Below, piece by piece: positions 1 through 13,403 of a DNA stretch of 64,000 nt. Both the position numbers and the translations under genes were made by a program. Location of the stretch: contig NW_026570386.1 of assembly GCF_019649055.1 (NCBI RefSeq), positions 124,001 through 188,000 of the forward strand, read 5' to 3'. How positions within the stretch are numbered: the stretch's first letter is position 1; every line of letters begins with the position of its first letter. A model generated the notes under the pieces. The model saw nothing but the letters and a program-made list of their open reading frames with translations, did no database searches and was not told the DNA's origin. The DNA comes from Paramacrobiotus metropolitanus (taxonomy: Eukaryota > Tardigrada > Eutardigrada > Parachela > Macrobiotidae).

Positions 1-609
1 TAGCTGGTTCTCCACCGATGTCCAGCTGCCCGTGAGACAGGATTCCAGCAGGAAAACTCCTGTACTTCCCGATACGGGAACATCTTCCTCGGTAACATCC
101 ACGACAGGGACGTTGGAAAACGAGGCCGCACCGGGTGCATTACTTTTCGCAGCGTTATTCATGGCAATTAAATTAACCACAGGAATACGTGGTGAAAACG
201 TAGACTGCGCTTTGTTTACTTCCGGTTCGGGATTATCGCTGGGGATAATAACATCCGATAAGCTTAATGGTGGGCTGGGATTCAATGTCGGCGCATCGCC
301 TTCGTTCCCTGTATTCAATCGCCCTCTTTTACTGGGATAGACTGGAATGTCCTCTTCTGGGATGGTTTCTTCGATGACGGTCTGGAGGCCGTTGGATTCC
401 GACGGATCCCACAATGGTCTGACATCTTTGGAAGACTGCAGGCGATTGCGTGGACGGATGAGTTTAACAGGAAGCGCTGCGGGTTGCGTGGAATATGGAG
501 ATGAAGTATCCATTTGTAAATTTGGATTATGACGACCACTGCTACCGGAAGTTGACTTTTGTTCTACGGGCAAATGTTTCCGCGATGACGGTGTCGCAGG
601 ATTGGACAT
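1..609 (-). CDS. N-terminal part of an unrecognised Ser/Pro-rich protein (runs off left edge)
   Basis: An open frame without stops runs from an ATG at 609 leftward to the window edge (203 codons). An in-frame TGA lies about ten codons upstream of the ATG, which supports this start. The protein begins MSNPATPSSRKHLPVEQ and is rich in Ser, Pro, Asn and charged residues. It has a basic patch (PSKRGR, near residue 95) that could be a nuclear signal, and an acidic stretch (EETIPEEDIP) just before it. No folded domain, signal peptide or membrane segment is visible, so this looks like a disordered N-terminal region of a larger protein. I do not recognise the family. Codon use is even and there is no intron in the visible part. 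The rest of the gene lies outside the window. Confidence 0.6.
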   Translation of the reverse strand, partial: MSNPATPSSRKHLPVEQKSTSGSSGRHNPNLQMDTSSPYSTQPAALPVKLIRPRNRLQSSKDVRPLWDPSESNGLQTVIEETIPEEDIPVYPSKRGRLNTGNEGDAPTLNPSPPLSLSDVIIPSDNPEPEVNKAQSTFSPRIPVVNLIAMNNAAKSNAPGAASFSNVPVVDVTEEDVPVSGSTGVFLLESCLTGSWTSVENQL

Positions 610-1560
610 GACGATGTAACAAAATGCGTTGGATGCTCATAAAACCAACTGTCCATGCAAACCGTTGACTGCAGTGATCGATCTGCGGTGAAGCGATGCT
701 GTTGGTACAACTTTGGAATGCGAAGGTTAGCTGACAAAGAAATTTGTGCGATCACGATCGGCGGGCCAAAGGGATCACGTTCGATTCCTTTTGCACGACT
801 ACGAACGTACAGACGTTCGCGCAAGTCATTTCCGGCTATGCTAAATGACGCTAATCGCCGGTGCACGCTGAATGCCAGAAAACTCTCTGGCCAAAAAGCC
901 ATGTTGACTCAGCTCACCTTTTCAGTAGTGCGTTTTACTTGTTCGAATCAATAACAGGATCCCGCTTGTCTTCTCGGGGACGACTTGTCCTTCTTATCTT
1001 CGATCGTTCTCAATCTCGACAACGTATACGGTATCTGTACGGACTAACTTTATACTCCCAGAGTCCCAGTCTGCTTGTTATCGGAAGCAGCTTATCGAAC
1101 ACGTGCCACTGTCTTGAAAATTGATTGTCTGTTGCACAGTGCACACAAGAGCATCAGGAGCAATTTTCGTAATTCGGTCTGATCTTATTGATGGTCGGCT
1201 TAGTTATTCCTCAACCATAGTTTTGCAAAAATATATATATAACCCTTTTCAGTGATACCGCCCTTGTATTACTTATTAAATCCTGCTTTCAACATTTATT
1301 GTGGCCATGGGCTTCGTGAGAATGTTAAGAAATTTACGGTCAAGTTTGTGTCTTTTTTATTGGCAAAGCAATATACATACTAAACAGACAGAAGTAATAC
1401 ACATAAGGTCAGAATCAAAATCTGTGTGTGTAACATCGATTCTATTTTAACTGTTCAATGATTAACAGTAAAAATGAAAAGCAAAATTGTACCAATAGGG
1501 TAGCAGGTACGGCCAAACAGTTTTATCATCTGTTGGTCAATCTGTTAGTCGATCTGTTAG
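610..1560. other. Intergenic: upstream region of the left-edge gene and 3' flank of TRPN
   Basis: Short open frames occur on both strands between 564 and 1124, but none shows family resemblance, good splice borders or a convincing start. From about 1190 the sequence is AT-rich and carries only short stop-riddled frames. It should contain the promoter and 5' UTR of the minus-strand left-edge gene and the 3' UTR of the TRPN gene. Confidence 0.5.
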
Positions 1561-4500
1561 TTAATCATCGAATCCCCCGAGATCTTCCAGTTCTTCATAG
1601 GCTGTGATAATTTCCGACCAAACGGCAACATTCGTGAGTTTCTGAACAGGGGCATCTTCTTTCAGCGCCGGAGTCAAACCGTGAGCTGACCCTGTAAATG
1701 ATGCACTACTTTAAAATTAATACAGCACTAAAATTTGTCGCTCGCTCTTTACTATTTTTTATGAACTGACCCCGAATGTCGTCTACTAAACTTTTTCTCC
1801 ACCGACGGATTTTAGAAGCCTGAGTGTAGTCCTTTCCAAGTAATTTATCGGTGGAGTCCCGAATGCGGCGGACAGATCTTCGCTCCAGCACAACTAGAGA
1901 ATAAGCAATGTATTCACCGTAACAATAACTGCCATATTGGAGAGACATCACATTCATGTAAGCAATACAATATGCTTACGAAGAATCCCTTTCAAAGCAT
2001 ATGACAAGGTTACAGTGACAAGATTAATTGGAGGTGGACTAATTGGAGTCTTCTCCAGATTGATAATAATTTTTGCGCGAATAAACTTCCACTCCAGATC
2101 CGAACGGGCTTTAATTCGCTGATAGGTGTCAGAAAGCATGGCAATCAACAAGTTTATCAACACTACAAGCAATCAAACAGTGTTTTGAAAGGCACGAAAC
2201 ACACATGCACTAGAGGACAAGAAATACTTACCAATCATCGTTGCTGCAATAAAAATTAAGCAAATTATTCAATGCAAAAATATAAGATTTCAAAAAAATA
2301 ACGGCTTACCGGTCAAGTAAATACCGTACCAAATAAATACTAGACTGTGCGCAAAGTCTGGGCCATTGGGCGGAGCCGGTACCTGATTATACACAAACAA
2401 TTAAATAAGTATCCAAAGGTCAACTACCATCCTTAACGTTAACGGAAATCATACTTACAAATTCACGCTCGCATTAATTTTTTTGCAAATTGTTATTAAC
2501 CATAATAAGTTTCATGTCGGCATACCTGTCCCCAAGGATCATACAAGCCAAAAACGGCCCAATATAGAAGCTGTACGCTGGCCCAGGGATCCAGAATCAT
2601 TGGCAAGATGTAGGCGGTATCATTGTACGTACTATTGTTCGGTATCGTATCCTCATACAATGCTGACAAGCTAAATGTAAAACCGAAAAGGAAGATGAAG
2701 AAGATCACCATGAAGCGGAGACAATCACCCACGATGTCCCCCAGCATGATTTCGAAGGGACCGAAAAGCTGGTGGAAAGATAGATAACTAAAAACAATCA
2801 GGCGCGCGCAAGTGAATATCTATATGTGAAGTGCAGATTAAAAGACAGAATTAATTAACAAAAACTTACGAGAGAATTTGTACATCTGCAAAAAAACACG
2901 CCAGCGCTAGTAACTGCGATCGGATGTACAGCAGAATAGGCTGAGTCTCCTTATCCTCCACAACAGCTGCAGCAATGTGTAGACCAATCGCGCAAGCAGA
3001 AAAAAACAACACTACGGAGCGCAGCATCCCTAGTCCCTGGCGTTCTTCATTGGACATGAGTTCGGTTAGCAGATTACCGGCCAGCCAAAACAGCAGCAGC
3101 CATTCCTGGGGCGTAGGAAACAGACTCTGTCTTTCATACAGCGGTTGAAAGGGCGTCATGAAAACCAAAATTAGCAGAATGATGTAATATAAATGACTGG
3201 TAACGTGGACAACCAGTTTCAGAAAAGGGATCTCGCTGATATGATGAGGAAGGGGAAGCGAAAACACCATCCAGACAGGAGGGCAAAGCAAGAAAACCAG
3301 GAACGAAAGGGAAATCTGCCATTGCCTCAACTCAAGTCCACCATACCTAAAAGGAAACTAATGGTTAATGTATATCCTGAAAAATGAAAAAACCCTCCAA
3401 CATTTTTGTACCAAACGCTAGTCAAATATCGTTGCACAGGCACCAAAGCCACCACGTCCTTGTGCGTCCCATTAACCATGATATCCATCAATGATTCTTC
3501 TTTTTCGTCCACCGCTCGCAGAATGTCACTGGGATTATGCCGGTTGCAGCTGACCATCAGCAAACGCTGTCCAATTTGCTCACAAAACCTTGATGCCAAA
3601 ACAAGATCCTTCGCGTGATATTTGTCCCGGTTAGAGGCATCTCTGTAGAACTTCGTCAACTTCAAAGCCAGTTCCACCGGAGACGGGCAAAATTTTATAA
3701 ACTCAAACAAAGGTTTCTGCATTCGCGTTCGTCCACACTGCATTAAATCCACCAGAAACACTGAATCATTCAACAAGGCAAAGCAATCGTACTTCTGCTG
3801 CATCAGGTAGGTCATCACAGCCAGATGAGCACTGGATTTTTCTGCCTTTCCTGATACCGCTGAATGCATAGAATAACATAAGGGAATCTTTCCATCTTTG
3901 CTGACAGACGCAGGATTTGCTCCATGGTCGCATAATAACTTCACCATGGACAGATAACCGGCAATAGCCGCGCAATGTAGTGCGGTCCAACCGTTCTACA
4001 ATCAACCACAAAATTGGATTAATCAACAAGGAATTACCATTAATTTCGTTATAGAATAATCGATAAGTCTACAATTTTATCGAGTCACATAATTAAAATT
4101 CCTAAATACCATTATTTGCAGGATACGGAATTCATATCTTCGTTCGCTTACATTGTCTCTCACTTCCACATCTGCCCCTTGATTGATCAGCAGTGCTGCC
4201 ATGTTCAAATGTCCTTTAGTAGCCGCCAACATCAGGGGAGTTTGACCTTTGACATCTGGTACGTCCAACCGCGAGGCCGCCCGGCTTAACAGCAGCCCAA
4301 CCACAGGAATATGGCCGTTTACTGCCGCCATATGCAGAGGGATATAGCCGCTCTTATCTGCCGGTGCATCCACCTGAACCCCAGGATAATTCAGCAGCAG
4401 CCGGACGATGGCTTCTTGGCCGGCTTTGCACGCCAAATGTAATGGGGTCAGTCCAGCCTCGGCGCCGATCTCCATTCCGGTTGCGGTCGTCACCGTGGGC

Positions 4501-7500
4501 TCATCCGATCTCACGGTAGCAGGGACTACTGTTAACAACTCCCGTGCTACATCAGCTTGGCCCCAATATGCAGCCAGATGAAGTGCTGTTAATCCATTCT
4601 TAAACGAGAACCAGTTTATGGAACCAATATGCAGCAGCGACCAAAATACGGTACAGTCTGACCGCGACGTCACGAGAGTATTGTTAAATTTTATAACATT
4701 ACAACCGCCGTAAAATTTTACCTTCAGACTACTGACTTTAGGGGAAAACACTTCCTTCAGTACATCAATCACTCCGATATGGCCATTCCTGGCTGCCAGG
4801 TGCAGAGCGGTCATGCCATCCTGAAAAGGTCACATTCATGAGTTAAATAGTTTTATAGCTGCTGTGCATGTAGTATCTGTCAAGATCAAAATCAATTATA
4901 TATTAACCGAATTTTCAACAGCCACTGGGGCTCCGGCATCCACAAGCATTTTAACCAGTTGGACATGTCCTCCCGCAGCAGCCACATGCAAAACAGTGGA
5001 ATCTGAGCCACGAACTCTTGTCGATATTATATCTTCCTTATTGAAGGACAGCAGAAGCTCCATGACATCTACCGATCCATTTTTCGCCGATATATGAGCT
5101 ATCGTATGCCCCCTCTGCACACTCAGTTTGTTAATGCAACAAAGAAACAAAATTACTCAGAGCGGATGTTTTTATGACTGCTTACCACATCCGCCATATT
5201 CATTGGATTTTTGTCGGCCAAAACTTTTAAAAACAACTGCACTACTCGTTCGTGATCGTTTTCCGCGGCAATATGAAGGCATGTTTGGCCGTGCTGTAAG
5301 CGATAACCAAATAGCAAAAATTCATTAAATATTTTGCAAAGCGTTCGCACATGATCTGTGGCATTGGGATTAGCTCCCATTGTCAGCAATAGTTCGCAAA
5401 CCTCCATCTGATCGAACTGAGCCGCAAGATGCAAAGGCGTTTTCATTGCCTAAATAAAAGAAAAAATATCTTCAGTATTCAACTGTTTAACTCAAAAACA
5501 GTTCATTCAGTTGCTTTTCTGACTCACCGTAGATAACGCATCAACGGTTGCGTCGTATTTTTCTACCAGTAACCGCACAATATCGATGTGTCCTTTCATG
5601 GAAGCCAGGTGGAGTGCGGTAACACCTAACTTGGTTTTGGAGTTAACAAAAGCTTTGCTACGTAGCAGCAAATCCACCAGGCTCACGTGACCATTTTCTG
5701 CTGCGATGTGAAGTGCCGATTTACCCAACTGTCAAACCGATATCGATGATGGGAAGTCTCAGTATATGCACGGAAAAGGAAAAGATCCACATACCTCATC
5801 GAATACATCAACCCTAGCATGGTTCTTTAGTAACAGTTTGACTACAGGCAGATGACCTCCTTCGGCTGCGGTAAGGAGCGGCGACCATCCCGTCTGCAAA
5901 TAACAACTGCCGGTTATCCCAAACACCGATAGTAGGTTAATCAAAACAGCAATTTTAGTTTTATTAAAAACCGTGATCAGAATTACCAGACATTCCACCA
6001 GGCAAAGGTCACCTCATGCAATATAGGTAATGAACTACTAACTAGGTACTCACTAACTAACCTTGGACTGTCGGTTCAATATTGCCTGTGCTTTTGAGTG
6101 ACCCAAACTCTTCAGCAGCACAGTCAAGACCTGCTCATTTCCGTATCGCGCACAATAATGGATTGGGGTTTCCAGAGTCTGCAATCAGCGCTTATATAAA
6201 AATTCCAAAACATGACTCCGTTCTTAGTTTTTCAGGTACTGATACTTGAGAACACCAGTTTAAATGTAGGAAATTTATAACAGATTTTGTCGTGGAAATT
6301 ACCAGTTTCGTTTGTGCGCCAGGGTCACCATTATAATCAAGTATCAGGTGTAAAAGCTTTATTTCCTCTCCTGGAAAATGTGTCATCTCCGGCACAACTT
6401 CCGTTACGAAGTGCATCGGTGTTTCACCTTCCTGAAACGGTGAAAATGGTTGCTTAATACAGCAACACCAACAACAACAGCAACACTCCTTAAAGTGCTT
6501 ACGGCATTCCCCATGTTGACCACCGCCACGGCGTCATAACGATCCCACTTGGCCACAATGAAATCCAATAATTCCTTGGCGATATCGTAATGACACGCTC
6601 GAACCGCCGCATGGAACGGTGTTTCTCCAGCCGCACCAACCGCCATGGGACTGGCCTGTTCATGCAGCAGCATTTGGACCATTTTCATGGCACCCGAACG
6701 AGCTGCAACGTGCAGCGCGGTCTCCCCGTTTTCTAACTTGGCATTGACCTCCGCTCCCGATTTAATTAACAGCTGTGTAGATTGCTCGCCATTCGGAACA
6801 CGGGCTGCAATATGCAGTGGAGTCTCTCCGATTTTTCCACCTGAAAATCAAAACTCGGAAAAAGTACTAATGGTCGCTTTGCAAAATACTCAGAACTTTC
6901 AGTACCCTTTGTGTGAACTGAAGCACCGGCACCAAGAACGGTTTCTACAACTGCCGGTTTTCCATATTCGATTGCCAGGTGGAGTGCGGTGTATCCGTCT
7001 TTAGTTTTCGCATCTACCCGAGCCCCTCTGTTTAGCAGTGCCCGAACAACCGATGCATGTCCTAAAAATCGGTAAAAATAAAACACTGAAAAATATTAAA
7101 AAATAAAATACATTCGAAAAACATTCCATACTTAAAAGATTCACATAAGACAAACCTTCGCCCTATATCAATACACAGTCTGTACAGATACATGCATGAC
7201 TGCAGCACAGTGTTGGGTCATAGAGTAATAAGGTTATATACCGAGTTAAGGTCAAACCCGACGTAAGCTAATATAATTCGATTTACATAAAAAGCGACCG
7301 ATTCTCATATGAAAGGATACGTAAAAGCGTTCATGCAAATTGCAAACCCAGATTCTTTCTATTTACCTGTGCGTGACGCGGCGTGCAGTGCTAACGCCCC
7401 AGATTTATTGGGCATATGCAAGTAAACACCTTTCTTTAGCAACGTCAGAACTGTTTCCGGATGACCAGACAATGCGGCAATATGGGCTAAAGTGCTTCCG

Positions 7501-9637
7501 TCCTATTAGATACGTCAAGGTCCAAAGTCACACAAAATGTCAGAGCTCAAATAGCATGAAATTAGCCCTTACTTTGGTGCGAACGTGTATCGATCCGGGA
7601 TACTTTTCAGTTAAAATGTCAACCATCCGATCTAGTCCCTTTTCAACCGCCAAGTGCAAAGGAGTTCTGTCATACTGCACAATGAAAACGGTAAGAAAAC
7701 GCTAACGGCAAGATCATTATTACCGATCGTAGTTACCTTATCGACCAATTCAGCGTTCGCGTGATAGGAGTGCAGCAACTCTACGCCCGGCTTGCTGCTG
7801 GTAAGTGCTGCAATATGCAGTAACGTTTGACCATCAAACTACAAGAAAAACGATTATTTGTAGATGGAGGTACGATATTGCGTGTCTTGAACAATGCAAT
7901 AACCTTTTTCATAATAAAAAAAGTTTGTGAATAAAAAAGCACCAGTACTAATGATAATCGACAAAAATATAAATACAACTGCAGATCAACAGCTTTGCAT
8001 AGAATTCATTAATCTATTTTCGATGCACAAATCCCAGTTAATTGTTGGCGACTAATTTCATGATGTTCTCAATACAAACCCAGTTCGTACTCACATTTCG
8101 CGCATTGACCGGAGCACCGGCTTCCAAACAAGCTTGCAAAATGTCACTTTGATTCTTGCGCAAAACATAGTGCATGAGAGTGTCACCATTGTGATGCTAA
8201 AAACAGTCATATTCATTGTATCGAAGTGCTCAAAAGCTTTCAAGGAACAAACCTTATTTTGGTAAGACAACTGTTCGGCACTCTGTTCACGAAGCAGATC
8301 CTTGACGACATGCAAATGCGACTTTTCTGCTGCTCTCCAAATTGGTAGAAAGCCTTCCTAAAGCAACATTCGCTTGAAATATTGTTTAACCACAAAAGCT
8401 TGTACAGAAAATTTCGATCAAGCACAAACAATCCATCTAAAACTAATTCAAAAATAAAATTATTTTGCCAAAGAAAGTAAAAACCGTGCATAAGGTAACA
8501 AATGCGTTAATTTGTAAAACCCACCTTATCGGGAGCGATTCGGGAGTCTTCACTGGACAGCATGACAAGGTACTGGACAACCGGCAACGCACCGTGACGT
8601 CGCATACATGCCTTAAAAAACAATCATGGTACGCGCAATCAAGAAAAAATTATTCAGAAAATAACTCAACGCACCAAATGCAACGGCAGTTGATTTAAGG
8701 GCTAAACACAGAAAAGCACTGTAAATGGAACGGTTCATGTGATTGACTGTCAGCACGCTGCACACATACTCCGCCCTGGAGAGTGGGATCAGCGCCAAAT
8801 GATATGAGCAGTTTGATCATCTCCTCCTTTTGTGACGCCGCGGCATAGTGAAGAGCGGTGTAATGGTCCTACAGTAAACAAATGCGTAAAATAGTACGTA
8901 CATAAATTAACAATCAGCCGGAAGATCCGGCTGCGAAAACCCGAACCCAGATGGATGTTTAATAAAATTACCAGTACAATGTACGTACAGTTGTGCGAAT
9001 GTTCACGTCTCCACCCATATTGGCGATCTTCTCTACGAAGCCAGTCTTGCTCTCTCGGGCACAGAGAATTAAAGAAGCTGTACCGGTATCCTATTCAATT
9101 ACGACAAACATACAGTAAATGATTGGAAATAAAAAATTATCGCACAACAAGTCAAACTTTATCATACAGATCTGTTTTATTAAGTAGATCCAAACAGCTG
9201 AGTAAATCATAACGGTACCGAAATTATGGATCTATTGAACTCCGTTTCAGAAAACTGAGATTACTTCACGAAAAAAACTTAAGCAGGAAAAATTTACCAC
9301 ATTTTAAATAAATCGTCCAACCATCGGTTATAATAATTCACAGCCGATTTCAAAATTCTTTGCTGCAACTTACCGGATCCTGAATATTGACGGCAGTTCG
9401 GACACTGGCCTGCTGATCGACACTACTGGCCCACACATGCTCGCAAACATGTAGTAACTCATCCACCAGCATCCAGTTCTCCTTTTTACAGGCTTCAAGC
9501 AGCTTGGCACCGGTGTTCGGTGGAAGCTGTGATTTCTCCTTATCCCAGTTAACATTGTCGTGAAAGGCATCGAAAGTTGGAACATATCGCGGTGGAGGAG
9601 CAGGCTGTACGGCAAAGGAGAAGTTCTGATGAGCCAT
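1561..9637 (-). CDS. TRPN1 (NOMPC): TRPN/NOMPC mechanosensory cation channel, multi-exon
   Basis: This is a TRPN-type channel, known in flies as the mechanotransducer NOMPC. The first exon (9374-9637) starts MAHQNFSF and ends at a GTAAG donor. From about 9095 down to 4077 a long series of small exons encodes ankyrin repeats (TALHLAAYWGQAD, TPLHLACKAGQ, NGWTALHCAA and others). The family usually has 29; I count roughly that many but did not verify the number. A linker (3330-3980) leads to the membrane domain: hydrophobic helices between 2866 and 3330, a further helix at 2640-2750, a pore-like stretch WAVFGLYDPWG near 2545-2580, then the last helix (LINLLIAMLSDTY) running into a TRP helix (QRIKARSDLEWKF) at 2040-2160. 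The last exon (1561 to about 1692) ends EDLGGFDD. The joins give a continuous frame wherever I checked them. One intron (4599-4721) is in frame and lacks stops. The exact exon set of the repeat region is not fully resolved. Confidence 0.93.
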
Positions 9638-10880
9638 TCCTTAACATACCATTTATCTTAAAAAAGTGGAAAAATAACAAGTTTCCGGACACTGAGAGCA
9701 TGTGCCGGTAACGTCGGCGAAATCGGGTTGACCTCGACCGGACGTAGTACCTGCAAGCTGGCGCGTGTCGACATCGAGCAGATACCATAGCGTACAGTCG
9801 ACAAGATGTCGAGCAGCCTGACGACACCATCGGCAAATCGATCAAAGGAACACCTGAATAAGTAATCCTCTCTCGGTACTTTGTAGTGGTAAGTACTACC
9901 TACCACCAAGCGTGCACAGTAAAGTAAAGTGCTGCAATACTCAGCACTCAAAAATATTTTCTAGTTCTAAACTTTACTAGCACGATCACATGCTAAAAGG
10001 TCCATCATCAAGAAGCAACTGCCCATGGCAGCAGAAAAGGTAGTAAATACCTTTTAGGTATTCATAAAATTGATCATAATTATATTTACGACTGCACGAG
10101 TAAACTAGGAACTGATGCCAGTTTGTATCAGTAGATGTAGAGGAAGAACAATGCACTAATTAAAAAAAATTTTATGATCGAAGCGAAGAAATTATGCTGC
10201 GCTAACGCGCACACGAAGGAATTATTTTTCTTAAACTTGAGGAATAAATAAAATCCTAAAAAAGAACAGACAAAGTCTGTACTTCAAAACTCGTATATGT
10301 AATTTTAAATAAACTGGAATTTCTCTTGGATAATCGAAGGGGAACCGGGAATTCATGTCTGCCACAAATGGCCCAACTAGCCAGCCATCAGTAAGGTATG
10401 TTCCCATTTGTGAGAACCCGTGAACACAGACACGACCGCATATTCTCGTGAGAATTTCCGACTAAATGAGCAAATCAATTGAGTTAAGAACTTTATATGT
10501 ATTTATCAACTGGAAACCATCAAAAAGGTAAAATTAAATAGCACTACTTTAAAATGGAATGACATAATCAAAAACAGTACAGTACTTCAAAGAAGAAAGC
10601 TCAACCCCAAATCAAACTTGAAAATGCAACTGGCCAAGCTTATGACCATAAAATTTCGTAAAGTCATACAGAATTATTTTATTCAAACAACGTAATTTAT
10701 GTGCGTTTAACTTTCAGACAGATAAAAGAAAATATTATATAATGCATACAATGATACAAACAACGCCGCTTATAAGTTAACTGGACAGCAATTATATGTC
10801 TTCCATGCACGTTTATAGCGAGATATTACGTCACTGCTGAACAGCAAACAAAGCGATAAAATACCTCATTTCAAGAAAGT
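9638..10880. other. Intergenic, upstream of TRPN and 3' of the UPF0235 gene
   Basis: About 1.2 kb without a supported gene. Antisense and minus frames between 9549 and 9951 overlap the first TRPN exon or its likely 5' UTR and show no family features. From 9960 to 10880 the sequence is AT-rich with only short frames. It presumably holds the TRPN promoter and the UPF0235 3' UTR. Confidence 0.5.
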
Positions 10881-11249
10881 CTACTGCGACTGACATGCCA
10901 TCGTGAGCCGTTCTAAAACTTCGCGTGCGGAAGTACTAGCTGTGACAAGAACCACTTTTTCGCGGCTTTTTGATCCACGATCCAATGACACCAAGGTTTT
11001 CTTCACGTGCAGCACGTCTGCGAGAAACTCCAGTAACTCGGAATTAGCTTCCCCGTCTCTGGCTGCGGCGCCGATCTGCACCTCAACACATTCTTTGGAT
11101 ATGGAAACGACGGCACTTTGCTTTGCATTAGGTTTAGCGTGAACGGCAATGGCAACGGTGCCTCCGGGAAGATCCTTGACGCTCTGTGATGCATTCACTG
11201 GCGCAGCGCGAGCTTGTTTCGCGGACGAAGCTGTGGTTTTCGGAGCCAT
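10881..11249 (-). CDS. UPF0235 protein (C15orf40 / YggU family)
   Basis: A single-exon frame of 122 residues starting [11 protein letters not shown] and ending TMACQSQ. Residues from about 30 onward match the UPF0235/DUF167 family of small alpha-beta proteins. Family hallmarks are [13 protein letters not shown], the central [15 protein letters not shown], and [17 protein letters not shown] followed by a C-terminal helix. The length fits the animal C15orf40 homologues. Members have no firmly established function. The first 25 or so residues are Ala/Lys/Ser-rich and may be disordered or a weak targeting segment. I chose the ATG at 11249 because the GTG one codon earlier is an unlikely eukaryotic start. 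The gene is head to head with GCDH, with 638 bases between the start codons, so the promoters may overlap. Confidence 0.92.
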   Translation of the reverse strand: MAPKTTASSAKQARAAPVNASQSVKDLPGGTVAIAVHAKPNAKQSAVVSISKECVEVQIGAAARDGEANSELLEFLADVLHVKKTLVSLDRGSKSREKVVLVTASTSAREVLERLTMACQSQ

Positions 11250-11887
11250 CACAACGCACCTTGAATGTATTTAATAACAGTCAACCCTCAGCACTTGTAC
11301 ATCGCTATGGTTTTCACACTGAAATTAAACCGTTTAGAAATTACCAACCATGAACAAGATGGATGCACAATCTAATGTACCCGTACCGTACGATTCCCGA
11401 CATAGCCAGAGCAGTTAGTCAGATCTGACCGCTCATCTGATTGATAATTAAGCCACAATGCCCGGTAGACTCTGAAATTTTATACTAGTAACATTTTTTA
11501 ACTATAAAACAACTATAAAAGACACATCAATGCGACAACAAGGTGCTAAATATACTGCTAATATCGAATGCGAAACCAAAACAATTACCTTTTGTGCCAG
11601 TGTACTATATAAATGGTTGGTAATTAGTGGTGCTTTACGATTGGTTGAATCAATGGGTGGGGATTATTTTTCTCAATCAGCTGACGCCGACCGTGTGGAT
11701 TTAGAGCTCGCCAGCATGCAGATAGCAGATACGATTCACGAAGTTTTTAATCGATGGTTTGTAGTTTTGTAGAAGAACAGAAGGTTCAGCACACGGTGAA
11801 GCGCTTCATTGGTCAGTACACCATTCCTCCTCTTAGTCCTCTACGCTTTGGAAAAGTTATTTGGCCGATTCTGGTTGTAAAATCAAA
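11250..11887. promoter_or_regulatory. Divergent intergenic region between UPF0235 and GCDH
   Basis: This 638-base interval separates two start codons facing away from each other, so it must hold both 5' UTRs and both promoters. I see no clear TATA box or named element. An open frame at 11530-11772 lacks family features and is probably chance. Confidence 0.4.
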
Positions 11888-13403
11888 ATGCTATCCCGTG
11901 TTGCACCAAGATTCGTCGTGCTTTCCCGCTGGATCACGCAGACAGGGGAAAACGCCGTAAGGAGCATTTCTACAACTCAGCAGCCTTCCGCGACTCCTAA
12001 TCCCCGTGCTCATGAGAGCACACATAAAAAAGCAACTTTTGATTGGCGAGACCCACTTAATCTTGAGTCGCAGCTTGAAGAGGAGGAGAAGATACTGCGG
12101 GACCAGTTCCGTGCGTACTGTCAGGCCAAACTGCAGCCACGAGTTCTCGAAGCATACCGCAAGGAACATTTCGATCCCCAGATTATGCGCGAGCTCGGCG
12201 AGATTGGGGTTCTGGGAGCAACGATCGAAGGATATGGATGCGCTGGCGTCTCCTATGTCTCGTATGGATTGCTTGCAAGAGAAATCGAGAAAGTCGATAG
12301 TGGCTACAGATCCGCCATGTCTGTGCAATCGTCTCTTGTTATGCATCCAATTAACGCGTATGGAAATGGGGAACAAAAAGAGCGCTTTTTGCCTCGGTTA
12401 GCCAGAGGAGAAATTATTGGATGTTTCGGATTAACGGAACCGAATTCGGGAAGTGATCCTGGTTCTATGCAAACAAAAGCCAAATTCGACGCGAAATCCA
12501 ATGCGTATATTTTGTCGGGTAAGCCAACAGCGCTGTCAAATCTTTTATAATAATGAATGGCTGGTTTCTTCATCATTTGATCTTTTGATGACCGCTGGTT
12601 TTTGCTTGCCGTTGTCATTTGTTTGTGTTATGCAGGGACGAAAACCTGGATTACCAATTCTCCTATAGCGGATATTGCCGTAGTATGGGCGAAGAGTGAT
12701 CCAGATGGGAAGATTCGAGGATTTATTGTTGAACGCGGCATGGATGGCTTTTCCACACCGACTATTCATGGCAAACTCAGTCTGCGAGCTTCCATTACTG
12801 GGCAGATCGTACTGGATGGAGTTCGTGTACCTGCAGAAAATTTGCTGCCACATGCTCTGGGATTAGGAGGACCATTCGGATGTTTAAACAGTGCGCGCTA
12901 CGGAATTGCTTGGGGTGCTCTGGGTGCAGCAGAAACTTGTGTAGAAATTGCAAGGCAGTACACTCTGGATAGGATACAGTTTGGTGCTCCTATTGCCAAG
13001 AATCAGTTGATCCAGAAGAAGTTGGCAGATGCCACGACGGAAATTGCGATAGGACTGCAAGCCTGTTTGCAGGTTGGCCGACTTCGAGATCAGGGAAGGT
13101 AATTAAAACGAATTATTTAAGTAAAAGTGGCATTCTGGCGATAAGCGACTAATTCGTAGTCTGGTCTGTGTTTATAGTGCCACTCCGGAAATGATATCGT
13201 TAATTAAACGCAACTCATGTGGAAAGGCCTTGGAGATTGCCCGTCAGTGTCGTGACATGTTAGGTGGCAACGGCATTTCCGATGAATACCACATTATGCG
13301 GCATTCTACGAACCTGGAAACCGTCAACACTTACGAAGGAACTTACGATATCCATACTTTGATCTTAGGTCGGGCAATAACTGGGCTTTCGGCGTTTGCA
13401 TAA
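11888..13403 (+). CDS. GCDH: Glutaryl-CoA dehydrogenase, mitochondrial (three exons)
   Basis: This flavoprotein oxidises and decarboxylates glutaryl-CoA to crotonyl-CoA in lysine, hydroxylysine and tryptophan breakdown in the mitochondrial matrix. Exons are 11888-12518, 12636-13098 and 13178-13403. Joined, they give 439 residues, almost exactly the usual 438. The start [15 protein letters not shown] is a basic, hydroxylated mitochondrial leader. The acyl-CoA dehydrogenase signature [16 protein letters not shown] lies near residue 190. The C-terminal exon carries [12 protein letters not shown] and [10 protein letters not shown], in which the Glu of TYEGT is the family's catalytic base. Introns are 117 and 79 bases with GT...AG borders, and both keep the frame. 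A TTG 27 bases upstream is in frame but not a plausible start. The divergent neighbour is the UPF0235 gene. Confidence 0.96.

Noticed and set aside
655-1124. Plus-strand open frames of 99 and 87 residues
   Set aside because: They overlap a minus-strand frame, show no domain or splice support, and lie in the expected promoter region of the left-edge gene.
9549-9951. Cys/Arg-rich minus-strand frames near the TRPN start
   Set aside because: They overlap exon 1 in another frame or lie in the probable 5' UTR; composition is atypical and no family is recognisable.
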